A DNA stretch of 64,000 nt from the NCBI GenBank assembly GCA_030737835.1, contig JAUJYN010000013.1, positions 3,957,354 through 4,021,353 of the forward strand, written 5' to 3'. Within the stretch, counting starts at the first letter, position 1, and every line of letters starts with the position of its first letter. Shown piece after piece: positions 21,734 to 33,419 of the stretch. This stretch comes from Acorus gramineus (taxonomy: Eukaryota; Streptophyta; Magnoliopsida; Acorales; Acoraceae). The translations under genes and the position numbers were made by a program. Under the pieces are notes generated by a model that saw only the letters and a list, made by a program, of their open reading frames with translations, ran no database searches and had not been told where the DNA came from.

Positions 21734-24700
21734 TCATCGATGCCTGCGCTCTCGCTCATGCTCCCGCTCCCTCTCCACCGTGGAAGGTCGCCTCCTCTTA
21801 AAATGCCTCTCATCATCACTAGATTCGTTCTCATACGCCGCCGCACTTCCCCCGCCACTGCCCCCGCCCTTCCGTCCTCCACTCGATGATCCACCACCAC
21901 TTTTCAAGGGCTTATTCTCTTCCTTGTGCCCGTTCGACGAGCGCGACACTGAGTCACGGTGGTGGTGGTGGTGTTCACGATCACGGTCCTTGGAACTGCT
22001 CCTTTCTGCGGCAGAAGACGTGGTCTTCTTCTTGCTGGCGCCCTCAGCCGGGAAGCTGATGCGCGAGAACACGCTCCCCTTATGCTTCTGGTCAAGCTGC
22101 TTTGCTTCATGGGCCGCGACGTCCTCCTGTTCTGCCTTTCGTTTACCAGTGCGGGTTGGTGGAGGGGAATGGCGGCTGGATTCCAGTTCACGTTCACAAA
22201 GTCTTTCCCGGGATGGGCTTGGAGGCCTCTCGGAGGTTCGGTGTGTCAGCCTCTGCATCCAAGCAAATAAACCCCGGTTAAAGACAGCTGATTAACATGC
22301 TAATCCCAATAGGTTATCATAAAAAACTTGATTGTACTTTTTTTGCTCTCTCTTACAAATTGCACCCTAATGGACTACATTAAATTTTGGATTCAAAACG
22401 GTCATGCCCAACTCAAATGAAAGATCATAGTTGAGTAGCATCAGAGCAATAGATTGTTGATCATATGCTCATCACACAATCTGTACAACTAACCTTCCAT
22501 TAAAATTAACACACCATTAAATCCTGCAATATCGGTGCAGAAAATTTTGTGCCTGACCTCTTTTGGCTGTGAATAGAGGTTCTGGTTAAATAAATCTGAC
22601 ACAACCAAAGCAAAGAGAGACCATCAATGGATGGACCAGTATGCATAGGATGTTCTGTTTAAATCAAGCAATTGTCATCACATATCATGACAACGAAAAA
22701 TTATCCGAAATGCAAAGACATCAAATGGAGACAGTAATCAGCCACACTTTTGGTGGTGGTTCGGAGAGGGCTGCATCTAAAGAAGAGCTGGCAAGATCCA
22801 GCTTCTGCACAGCAGTGTGTTTTCTTTTTTTGCAGATGTATATGAACAATTTGCTTTTTTAGTGGCAGACTTAGCAAACACACAATAAACTTATGCCTAA
22901 AGAAAAATAAATGGATGGATGTGATAGATAAAAACACATACGATCTTTGATCTCATTGGAGAAACATCAGCACCATTACCAACTTCACGACCAACTCGGC
23001 GCTCCCTTGACCTTGACCTCTCCCTAAAATGATAAACACAGCCAGTACAGTTGAGTATCAATCTAATATATTGCAAAGGAAATCCACGCAAACTGAATAT
23101 GAAGGTAATAATATAGTCTTAGAAAAAAAATGGCACTGCTCACCATAAAAATTTTAAGCCTAGCCGAGATTCAATTTTTGTGCCATTTAATTTTGATATT
23201 TCTATTCATAATCAAATAGGGGCCTTTTATTGTATTTCATATACAAAAATAACCATACAGATTAAATTTTAAAAAGAAAAAAAAATTGAAAAATATCCTC
23301 ATACTCAGAAATGGTTTATTAATTTCATGATGGCTATCAGTTTGTGATGTTTGATGACTCTATCATGGTGAATAACCCAGATTTTAAATTTAATGGCCAA
23401 GTAAATCAAATAGTTTTGGAAAGATTTGTGATTCTAAAATGGACGGTCTAGGTTTATTTGACATGGAGTTAGAATTTTGAAAAGACTTAGAGCAGTGTCC
23501 AAACCAAATACTTCCTTTGTATAGGTGAAAATGATAGAATAAATCCATTTTATTTTAACCAATACTGTGAAAAAGATTTTAGTCGGTTAAAAGCTAGGAA
23601 GTCATTTGATTTCACATAAAAGTTAGAAATCATTTGTTCACCCTCCATATGATTTACAAATAGCCAAACATGTCATAAAAGGCAATCCTATATTCAGTTA
23701 ACAATACCTACAAGGATAGTTAAGAAATAAATCACAGTCTATCGAAAAGTAAGCATCTGCAAAATACTTTATCAGGTGACCAGAAAATACAGATTTAGTT
23801 ATAGTTTTCCTAAGCACTGGATAAAAGGAATCAAGATAGGCGAATATTTATCGAATTATATATCCTCTTCAAACAAATTGAAAATTTCTGGATTGGGAGG
23901 AACCAGGTTGTTACCAAGGAGCTGTAATATCATACAGCATTAAGTGGTCTCATACTTATTACAAGGTCTGATGCTCCAGAGCATATTCTATATCTCCAAA
24001 CCGCTTTTTAGAGAAAAGAGAATACTCTCATAATCAGTGATGTAGTTTTGTGACCCATGTGGTTAAGTCCCCACAAAACTCAATTTAAACTTAAAATCTG
24101 AAAAAATGGCTTGTAAATCGGAATAAAAATGATTTTTTCCGGTATTGTCTAACTAAAAAAAAAAATTCTATGCATTAAGCTTTAAGAAGCTACCTATCAC
24201 CATGTCGTTCAGCATCAAATCCTCTCCTCTGATCCATTTTTCGAGCCTCAAAATGCTCTCTACTCATACGTGGGGGAACTGGACCTGAGTTTACACTGCC
24301 CATACCCAATTCTGCAAGGTCCCTGTCATTAGAAAGAATATATCAATCAGGTTATGCAACCATATCATAAAAAAAAAAACATTTAAAGACAGAATTTGAA
24401 AATATGAAATGATCAGAAAACAATGTCACCAGCAGAAACATCTATCATCCTACCTTTGGGGAAGCACAGGATACATATACCCCGGCCCTCTAAAGGGATC
24501 TTGTGGTAGAGCACCAACAAAGGGAACATCAAAGGGACCTGGGGTGTAACCCATGAAAGGCATGGAAGCTTGGTATGTCATGTATGGATCCATTCCACCC
24601 CATTGCATGCCACCCCAGTAGGGATTATAGCCATTCGGTCCCATAGGCATTGCTTCAGCTCCAAAATCTTGAAAGTTTCTCCATTGCATGTCAGCAGCTG

Positions 24701-27700
24701 CAACGCATTAAAAGTATAATAAATGACAATTATTAGGTGACGCGGAAAATTAAAATTCTCCTAATATGCCACTGCCGCACAAAACAAGGATCAAATAATG
24801 CTCTCTGGCACATGAGAAACAACACAAAAAATTTATGTCTGTGACGACTGAAGACCATTTAATCATGACAAATATCATTTTCTCATGTTTAAAAACTACA
24901 AAAGTCTAAGTAATTTCTCCCAGATGGGTGGACAATAGTGTACATTCTTGAACAAAAATATTTTACAAACGTGGAACTAACCATTAGGAACAATAGAAGT
25001 CTTCTTTTTCTTCTTCTTTTTTCCTGCAAAATGACAAGGTACACATCAGAAGTCAGTATGAACATCATACACCTCGGGTAAAATATTTCAGAATTGCTTA
25101 ATGGCAAAATGTTTAAAATCAATGGGCAACATGAAAAATTAAAAATCATAAAGAGCAAGGATTAGTGACAGAGACCTTGTTCAACAGCAAGCAACTTTTG
25201 CTGATCCTCCTCCTCAGGTGGTAAACCACCTTCTTGTGATGTCCGATCCTTCGCACTCATCGAATCTGGTGTCGCTTCAGATTGATCAATGCTATTGATT
25301 GCCTTCTTCTCGACTGACTGCAGTGGGACATCATCACTCACATTCTTCTTTGCATTCAGAGCAAGTTCTTCAGGTGCATGCATCTGTTCTTCTTTTGTGG
25401 TGGCAGAGAGGGTAGGTGATGGTGCTTTGGGTTGCCTAGGAAGAGCAGACTCCATATCTGAAACATATGAGCAAAAATGAGTTGTTGAAACTAAAATTAC
25501 TACAATTTCTAAATCCACCAAAAGTACTCTCTCATACCTTGAACTTGTAGTAAACTTCCACCATTTTCTGCACTGCTAGTTGACTCCAGCATACGGTTGA
25601 TAGTGTCTCTAAGTGTCTTGTTTGGCAGAAGATCATCAGCAAGTATATTAGTAGCCCCACAGATGCACATTAATTTTGAAAGAATGTGGTCCCTGATGCC
25701 TGTTAGTGTAGCATACTTTAGTGAAAATTTGGTAATTCGAATCGATAGAAAACACAATAATGGTTCAATTGAAAAGCCCAAAACAAAGGGTACAAAATCG
25801 AATACTGTCCAAAACATTACAAGCATCTTAATCGATAAAAAGAACAAATACACACAACGACAAAATTTATCGAAATTTGGAACCAAAAATACAAACTTCC
25901 ACCGTATGCTGACAAGCCATCTGATGGCTGGTAAAATCAGACAAAAAAACACTCACATTTATCACAGAAACTTTTGCAACAGCACTTGCTAGTTAAAACA
26001 GCATCTCTCATTGCCTGTTTACATAGTGGACATCGTAGTTCTGGGGGGAGATCAGTGATGGGACGAGTAGTGGGTAGCCCTTCAATCTCCTTCTCAAAAG
26101 CAGCTCTGTTTACAGTTGAAAAAAAAAAATCCTCAGCCAGTCATCATTAGCAGGAATAGTACAGAAAATGTTAACAAAGATGTACAAAAAGAAGACAACT
26201 TACTCATTTGGCCTTAAAACAGCAACAGCTCCACTGGGTAATGCATATGACCCATCAGGTGTTGCCATCAACATTGACCTTGGAATTCCAGTTGGAGGCT
26301 TCACCCTTTTTATGTCAAAAGTAGGATCACCATTTGTCGGACAATGCTGAATAAAATGGCCTAATATACCATATATATGATTAGCACATTCTCTCTTTAT
26401 CCATAGCTTAAAAAGACAAGATAATCTATGACAAGACTAATATAAACATACCGGGCACTTTGCATCTGTGACAGACATAACCATGTGGAGGTGTCTTGCG
26501 CTCCAGACCTCCCCCTCCACGACCTTCAGATATAAGTCAAAAGAAAAATATATATGGGGGGCTTAGAATAAATTACTATAGTTCAAATTATGGGAAAAAG
26601 ATGGGAAAAGAGAAGATCATCTTGGCTAAAACGAGCACATCTCAGTCCCTCACAACAATAAGAAAGCAATTTTTATCAAACAAATATCTTGGTACGTATA
26701 TATAGGCCATTGTTCCTGAACCAAAATAGTATGTACTTAAAAAGTATTTGTGCCTGCAGCAACTGACAGATGAGATAATGACAGGAAAAATAGTCATTTG
26801 CTGACTGCTCAGTGTGACCCATAACTTTGTGGCAACTGCTACTCATTTGGAAGATAAGCTGAATAAATGAACCATCCATATATATATATATATATATATA
26901 AGCCAAAAGATAGTGATACATAGGTTCAAAAATGTGAATCAAAGACCAAAATAAGTAACAGAATTTACCAAACCCACGCCCAGCCATCATCCTTCCACCC
27001 ATGCCCCTTCCAAATCCTCTTCCAGAGCCATAACCATCTTGTGTTTGCCTGCAATGCCAAACTTGAATGATGATAGGATGAAAAGTTGAAAACATAACCC
27101 ATCTCACTACAATTGAATGTTCATCAGCCAATCAATCACACCTCTGCCAGTCCAGAGCAGATGTATCAATCAAAGCCTTAATCTTGCTCTCCTCATCAGC
27201 CTTGTTGGAAAGAACAGCATCCTGCACCAGGTTAACGGGCTGAACAGGGTGCATTTCAGGTATAGAATACAAATCATTACCAAATTCATCCCACTCAGAT
27301 TCTTCAGGAGGCTGCAAAAGCCATTAAACAATGTCATTCTTATGTTCCTACTTCCTGCTCCCTGCTGTTTCTCACAGCCAGACTAATAACTAGATATCTT
27401 AAAAAGAAAAGTTCAAAAATCATGAGCTTACAAATCTTGTGAGGGATGAGTCAACAACCGGCAAACTACTGCTAGATGGCACAGCATCTTGTATCTTATC
27501 ATCAACTTTAGACCTGCATATGCAACACAACTTCTAGTCTCAAGATCCAGACTACACATACAACACACAACAAGAAACAATCCCATATGATATGCTGTGA
27601 GATTAAAAAAACATATTTAGGCTCTCATATGCAAGGGAACAACATAAAAAAAAACAACACTATCTTCCTCTCGACGTTTTCAAGAACAAAAATGCAAATA

Positions 27701-28482
27701 CTAGATTCAAGTTGCAAAATAGTACTCAGGTGGTTCAGTGACGATTGGTTTCCGCGGCCGACCAGGAACCCGGCGAACTAACACCGATGTATTCTTTGGG
27801 ATCAAAGTTGATTCATCAGCATACTCTGAAATCAAGCAGCACAAAACATAAAGTTCCAAAATATCCCACATACATTTTTCTAGCATGACCCACCACTCAA
27901 TTTCAAACAAATGGCACCCAAGAAAAATCCCCTTCAACTATCACCAGTTAGAAATCTAGCTCTCTGGGCACGTTCCAAACTTAAACACTAATTATCAATC
28001 ACAAACCCAACCAATTATCCCCATAGAAACCAAAAACTCAGGCTTGTGAGATTGTTCTTCTGCTACCTCCGCAATCCCTTCCAAGAATATTGAATTCAAT
28101 AGCAAGCATGCATTGGGTACAGATTATTCCACCTAAATCAACAACACCATAACCAACCCACAAAGGAGATTGTTTGAAGAGGGACTTCCATGGATAATGT
28201 GTGCATTCAGACCCCTCGCACCCATATCAAATAAAAAAAACACCTAACAACATAAAAAAAAAACAAACACAAAGGGGATTCATTTGGTCTCATTGTGCAA
28301 AAGAAAAGCAACCCACCTTCATCTGTTTGAGCATTAGAGACCATGAGATCGAAATCAGTTCCACGGCCCAAATGCTTGGACTCAAAGATTTTTTCTTTCA
28401 AGCTCCCAACAGATATGAAATGCCCGTCGATGGGCACGGAATCGAAGTCTCGCGCACTCTTGAACTTAAAATACACAGCCAT
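21734..28482 (-). CDS. DWNN-domain E3 ubiquitin ligase, RBBP6/PQT3 type
   Basis: Fifteen coding exons join in frame to 811 residues: 28482-28317, 27825-27726, 27513-27432, 27311-27142, 27048-26969, 26523-26452, 26360-26204, 26105-25957, 25699-25538, 25457-25176, 25023-24982, 24697-24454, 24322-24194, 23023-22942, 22252-21734. All junctions are GT-AG. Domains in order are the ubiquitin-like DWNN domain at the N terminus (MAVYFKFKSARDFDSVPI), a glycine-rich stretch (about 170-205), a CCHC zinc knuckle (217-230) and a RING/U-box-like finger (301-339, CPLC..SKCCCKSFCDKC..MCICG). A Met/Pro/Gly-rich segment and a basic Arg/Ser/Glu-rich tail (640-811) with nuclear-localisation character follow. This order is that of Arabidopsis PQT3 and of RBBP6/Mpe1, which link RNA 3'-end processing and ubiquitin transfer. 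Arabidopsis PQT3 limits oxidative-stress tolerance. Which paralogue this is cannot be told here. Confidence 0.93.
26877..26901. repeat. (TA)n microsatellite in an intron
   Basis: Twelve or so TA units in the intron between 26969 and 26523 of the E3 ligase gene. They create spurious open frames on both strands. Confidence 0.85.
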
Positions 28483-29215
28483 ATTTTCGTATTTTTTATT
28501 TACTTTTTTTTTTCCGTTCTAAGATGCCGCGACAAATATAACAACTAATGAACCTATAAAATAAGCAGAAATAAATCCAATTCAAAGGCCAGAATAAAAT
28601 GAAGGCCTGAAAGGCTGAAACTAATAATAATAATAATAATGAAACAAATCAAACAAACAACAACAGATGTGGTTTACAAGGTAAAACTATTCTCTCAAAA
28701 GCAGATCTTAAGAAACGCCGCCATCCGATCAAGAACGCCTTCGCTAAGAATCCAAAATCCGATAAATAAAAGGCCGCCTTTGCCAAGAATCCGAGATCCA
28801 ATCGAAAGAGAAGACCCTCTCCGAATCGAGAGAGAAGACCACCTCGCCGCCGCCAGAAAGAGCCTCCGATGACTCAAAACCCCGAAATAAAAAGATTAGG
28901 GTTTCGATCGATGCGAGGGGATCCACCAATCGTCGCCGGTGGAACCGAATCCCCAAAAATTAGGGCATCGACGGATCGAATTCGTCGCGGGAACTGATGA
29001 TCTCGGAAACCAGAGACGCCGTACGATCACGGAACGAAGCGGTCGATGCGAAGAGAGAACAGGAGACGAGAGAGAATCGAAGATCGATCGGTGGTCAGAT
29101 TGGAGAAAAAACGGAGGGTCGAGAGAGAGAAGGGACTCTCTCTTTTGCGCAGACACGCGAGAGGCACCGAATTATCGATAGCGAGAAGCCCAGTAAGAAT
29201 GACTTTTTTTATTGT
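28483..29215 (-). promoter_or_regulatory. 5' leader and core promoter of the E3 ligase gene
   Basis: The stretch 28690-29200 is GC-richer than its surroundings and rich in CTCTCT and CGATCG words, as in many plant leaders. Open frames occur on both strands but none is conserved in appearance. A (CT)n run at 29218-29231 marks the likely promoter side. An intron within the leader is possible, but I could not fix it. Confidence 0.45.
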
Positions 29216-29265
29216 TTTCTCTCTCTCTCTCTGGTTTATGTGGAGGGGATGCACGTGCATCGTAC

Positions 29266-29630
29266 GTGTGACTTCTCGACTAAGGAACATGTTGGGCCTA
29301 GTACACTCCACTCCAGCACAATTGAGGGCTGCTACACTCAGTTTTTTTTTTCAGTTCAAAACATACACTTATATAGCGAGATTCAATAAAACACATATCT
29401 CTTTAGATGATGTATATATTTTACTAATTTTTTCTTACACGTGCTAAAAATGATTCATTCAACTCGAAATGAAGCGATATGCACTTTTTATATACCTCAG
29501 TAGATGATGTTACCATTTTAAAAAAATGAAACATGTGAGGTATGAGTTTTGGTCGATGAATGTGACTTAGTGTATCATTTTCTCAATTATAAATAGGTGT
29601 GACTTCTCGACTAAGGAACATGTTGGGCCT
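29266..29630. repeat. 35-base direct repeat flanking a 295-base insert
   Basis: GTGTGACTTCTCGACTAAGG and the following bases through GGGCCTA occur at about 29266-29300 and again at about 29596-29630. The segment between them begins with GGGCTGCTACACTCAG, which resembles the end of the family 1 MITE. Confidence 0.7.
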
Positions 29631-29634
29631 ATAC

Positions 29635-30062
29635 ACTGCGATAGTGTGTAATTATTGTATTATAAGTTTATAACGGTATATGAAAATTAAAATTTTTAAT
29701 ACTTATACAACGAAAAAAATATACTAATATATATCAATATACATTTTTTTATAACAATTTGTATTTCAATAGACGATTGTGTCTTTAAAAAAAATAGTGA
29801 GTGCTCCGTATGCACGTAGGGTTGGAAATATCTTTTCTTTGGGAAAATGTTACACTCAGTCCATTTTACAGTTAACAAGCAGACCACACATGTTTTTATT
29901 TTTTTTAATCATATATACCTCATCTAGTAAGATAGATATTTTTATAAAATGTTAAATATAAATATATACTCAAAAATGAATTAAATTATATCATATGTAA
30001 AAAATATTAAAAAAATTTCAAAGGGATATATACTTTATTACAATAAGCTAAAGGAACTAGTC
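29635..30062. repeat. AT-rich spacer with a MITE family 1 relative
   Basis: TGTTACACTCAGTCCATTTT near 29847 matches the left end of the MITE at 61437 (TGTTACACTCAGATCTATTT). It is followed by the words CACACATG and TACCTCATCTAG also found inside that element. The right end is not clear. No gene is seen. Confidence 0.5.
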
Positions 30063-30065
30063 TAA

Positions 30066-30083
30066 GGGGCTGTTTGGTTCAGC
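30066..30083 (+). repeat. Left terminal inverted repeat of Harbinger element
   Basis: GGGGCTGTTTGGTTCAGC, preceded by TAA. A related CTTGTTTGGTTGGG lies about 60 bases further in. Confidence 0.9.
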
Positions 30084-30633
30084 TTATAAACTGAGCTTAT
30101 TTTGCTTAAAGCTGAATTTCTGCTAAAAGCTTGTTTGGTTGGGTAACTTATAATCACTGAATCTTCTCCTCCTTCAGCCATTTATACCCCAAAAAATTAA
30201 GCTCCGTCGACGTTACTTATGTACTCGGATAACGCCTTCAGTGGTTCTTTTGTGGGTGTGTTTAGACGAAAATGCCCCTGACTGATTGCATTATTTACGT
30301 GAGGTATTTAACCCCTTTTTCAGTCGACTGTCCTCTCTCTCCTCCATTTTTTTCAACGAAGGCAGACCACGAACGGCAGCTCCACCGACCTATTTTCCTC
30401 CGAAAATCGACCCCAACCGGCGGCCTGTTCTGATGCGGTGCGCCGGAGACCCAAAATACTCTGAAATCTAGGGTTCAACGTTCTCATTCGACCACATCGT
30501 CATGTTCGTCGACTGATTCACACTCCGATCTGCTTCTTCCTCACGATTTGGGTCGGATACACACCGATCTCCGTCTCACCGTCTTCGGCGAACCATCCGA
30601 CGCGCGTCTCTGCTACACAGTCTCTTTGGCTCT

Positions 30634-31330
30634 CCTCCCCAACCATTCATCAAGGTAAAACCGAGCAGATCTCCTCGTGAGGTGCTTCTCTGCTTCAGAT
30701 ATATTCATTTTTGCTTATTGTGTGCTCGTGAGGTGCTTGTGTGCTCGTGAGGTGCTTGTGTGCTTCAGATCTATTCATTATACTGCTTAGGGTTTCTGCA
30801 GTGACGAATGTGTGTGGATCTGTCGTCTTGGCTTAAGTTTTTTTACCTATTGTGGGTAGATGAGGTTCAATGTAGGTGTTTGGTAGCTTTTTTGTGCAAT
30901 ACCTAATTTTATATAAGCTAATCTACCATAGATTATTTGCTCTTTTGGTTGGTGATGCCATGATTTGTTCAGATTTTTTAAAGTTTTGAGGAATCATAGG
31001 TTGAACTTACATAGTCTCTTTTAAACATCCTCCCCAACCAACCATCAAGGTAAAACCGAGCAGATCTCTGCGCAGCATGCTTCTGTGCTTCAGATCTATT
31101 GATTTTATACTGTTTAGGGTTTCTATAGTGACAAATGTGTGTGGATCGTCGGGTAGATTATGTTTTTTTTGACATGCAGGGTAGATCAGGTTCAATGTAG
31201 GTGATTGGTAGCTTTTGTATGCAATACCTAATTGTTGAAGTCGAATTGTCTATAGATTATGATCTTTATTGGTTGGTGATGCCCTGGTTTCTGAGGATTT
31301 TTTAAGTTTTTAGGTCTCATAGGTTGAACT
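30634..31330. repeat. Tandem duplication in the Harbinger 5' noncoding part
   Basis: A segment beginning near CCAACCATTCATCAAGGTAA (30643) recurs from CCAACCATCAAGGTAAAACC (31038). Both are followed by GAGCAGATCTC, GCTTCAGATCTATT, TTAGGGTTTCT, GTGTGTGGATC, GGTTCAATGTAGGTG, ATGCAATACCTAA-type words and a TAGGTTGAACTTA end. Unit length is about 375 bases. Each unit includes a GGTAAAACC that could be a 5' splice site. Confidence 0.8.
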
Positions 31331-31339
31331 TAAGCATAT

Positions 31340-32410
31340 GTGTTTTAAAAATGTTGCATTGTAATCAAAGTTACTATACAAAACTCGACTGGCTGCATCA
31401 ATGCTCTCAAAAAATTTCCATATGTTGCATGTTCATAAATTCTTTTAATTGTACATGATCCAGTAAGTCCAAATGTGGAAATTCCAGTAACGGCGCTAAA
31501 ATGAATCATCTAACCTTATTCACCTAAATTGAAAGCTAAAATAAATCATCTAACCTTATTCACCTCAATTTAAAACTTTATTAAATGATACCAAGGCAAA
31601 AAAACACCCTTTTTGTTAAATAAAAATGCAACAAAACAAATATCTCTTCAATTCAGAACTGTTTATCCTGAAGTATCAATTTATGCTTCACAATGTTAAC
31701 TCAGATTATAGATGGTTGTTATTATGGTTGTCCTCCAGTGTGCCTTATATTTAGCATTATAATGTTTAGCTCTAATCACCTGTGAAGAGGATTGAGTCAT
31801 GTGGTGCAGCAAAAGTGTCACATGGCCAGGGATGAAAATTTCAAAATTGCATGTGGACCACTTTCTCATGGGTTTGAAGTTGAAGAGGGGCGAGGAGAGA
31901 GAGGTTAGTTAGGACAATTTTTTATTAACTTTCGTGTCTAATTTTATTCATGTTGCATTGTTGTCTTTTTACCAGTTCAATGAGGTGGTATAGGGACAGT
32001 GAAACAAGACACTGGTTTAGGATCTTTGAAGAAGTTGTTCTTGTTTAGGAAGTCCAATACATTATTACATTATTACATTACGGTTTCCTTCAGACACTTT
32101 GGTTGAATTGAGTGCTCCTTGGGGAACACCCTTGTTATAATTTCTGCTTGTCTATTGCATGGAAGTTTTATTATTATTGGCAAGTGTTATACTCCCATGA
32201 AGCATGTTAGTATATGTGCATCCAACGAGAACCAATGAACAGCCACAAAAAAAAATGCACACACACAACTAAACCATCAAGATCTTATTCAACAAAGTTC
32301 ATTCTGCTTTTCACACCACTCCACAATGCAAAACCCATCTGATCATATTAACATGAACCAGTTTGTTAAATCCATTTGTATGACAAGTTGCTTCCCTCAT
32401 TGTTGTTGGT
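31340..32410. other. Harbinger noncoding leader or intron
   Basis: AT-rich sequence with no protein-like frame, between the duplicated leader and the start of the Myb-like gene. It is probably leader intron. Confidence 0.5.
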
Positions 32411-32415
32411 AGATA

Positions 32416-33393
32416 ATGGAAGGCAGCCGTGGGAGGGCTACATGGAGTCCGGATATGAAAAAAATGTTTATTGATCTATGCTTAGAACAAGTAACATTAG
32501 GGGGTCGGCCAGGAGCAAACCTGAAAACATCGGCATGGAAGAAGGTGAGAGAGGAATTTAATCAGAGGAACTTGGTCAACTACGAACAGAAACAATTCAA
32601 GAACTATTGGGACATGTTGAGGAAACAATGGAATACATGGAAGAGATTGATTTCCCTGACTGGCATAGGAGAGGTTGCCCCTGGCCAAACTGTCCAGATG
32701 GATCAGGAGAGATGGGATGAGCATATTACGGTAATCTATTTCATTATTTATAATTTCTACAGACTGAGATATATTTGATTAACCCCTCAATTATTTTAAA
32801 TACAGGCTTATCCTGATGCCAAACAGTTTAGATACAAACCCCTTCCTCATGCCGATGAGATGGAACAATTGTTTGGGGGAGTCACAGCCACGGGGGAACA
32901 CAGATTTAATTCAACTGATGATGATCACCTTCTTGATGATTTACACACCTGGCCATCCATGTCCCAGAACCCAACACCGAATCCCGAAGACCCAACTCCA
33001 CCACCGGGAAGGGAAGGGCAAGAAGATCCCAACCTTGATCATGTTCAGGCTGAGGCAAACTACGAGGACCGTATGTCTAACATACGACACAAACGGCCGT
33101 GTCCCAGTAGACGTAGAAGGAACAGTTCAGACACCTTTGTGGAGAAGCTTGATGGGGTGTTAGATAAGATTGTCAATTCCGCTACTAGTCAAGCACCATT
33201 CCATGTGTCTTCAGTACCCACCGTTGCAGATTGTTATGAATCCCTCCGACAGACCCCGGGGTTTGTGCCCGGTACCTCGCTCTACATAAACGCACTGAGG
33301 TACATCAACATTCCTGAGAATCGAGAGCTTTGGATGCTTGAGAAGGATCCAGAGTCCAGGGCTATGTTGGTGCGGGCTTCTGTCAAAGATTAG
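32416..33393 (+). CDS. Harbinger ORF1: Myb/SANT-like DNA-binding protein
   Basis: Two exons, 32416-32730 and 32806-33393, join in phase at GT-AG to give 300 residues. The N-terminal 100 residues form a Myb/SANT-like domain with the spaced tryptophans ATWSPDMKKMFIDLC (9-23), SAWKKVREEFN, NYWDMLRKQWNTWKRL. The continuation AYPDAKQFRYKPLPHADEME matches the region that follows this domain in plant Harbinger proteins. A basic stretch KRPCPSRRRR (about 201-210) is a probable nuclear localisation signal. The C terminus ends ELWMLEKDPESRAML, a common feature of these proteins. In this superfamily ORF1 binds the element ends and helps bring the transposase into the nucleus. The frame is uninterrupted. 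Confidence 0.92.
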
Positions 33394-33419
33394 AGTCTCC
33401 GGATTTCTCTTTGTCCCGA

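Noticed and set aside
21634..22295. Overlapping frames in the last exon of the E3 ligase gene on both strands
   Set aside because: The low-complexity Arg/Ser/Gly-rich tail keeps other frames open. Only the frame that continues exon 14 in phase fits the family.
28639..29447. Cluster of overlapping small frames upstream of the E3 ligase start
   Set aside because: They lie in the 5' leader and promoter, differ between frames, and none has a recognisable domain.
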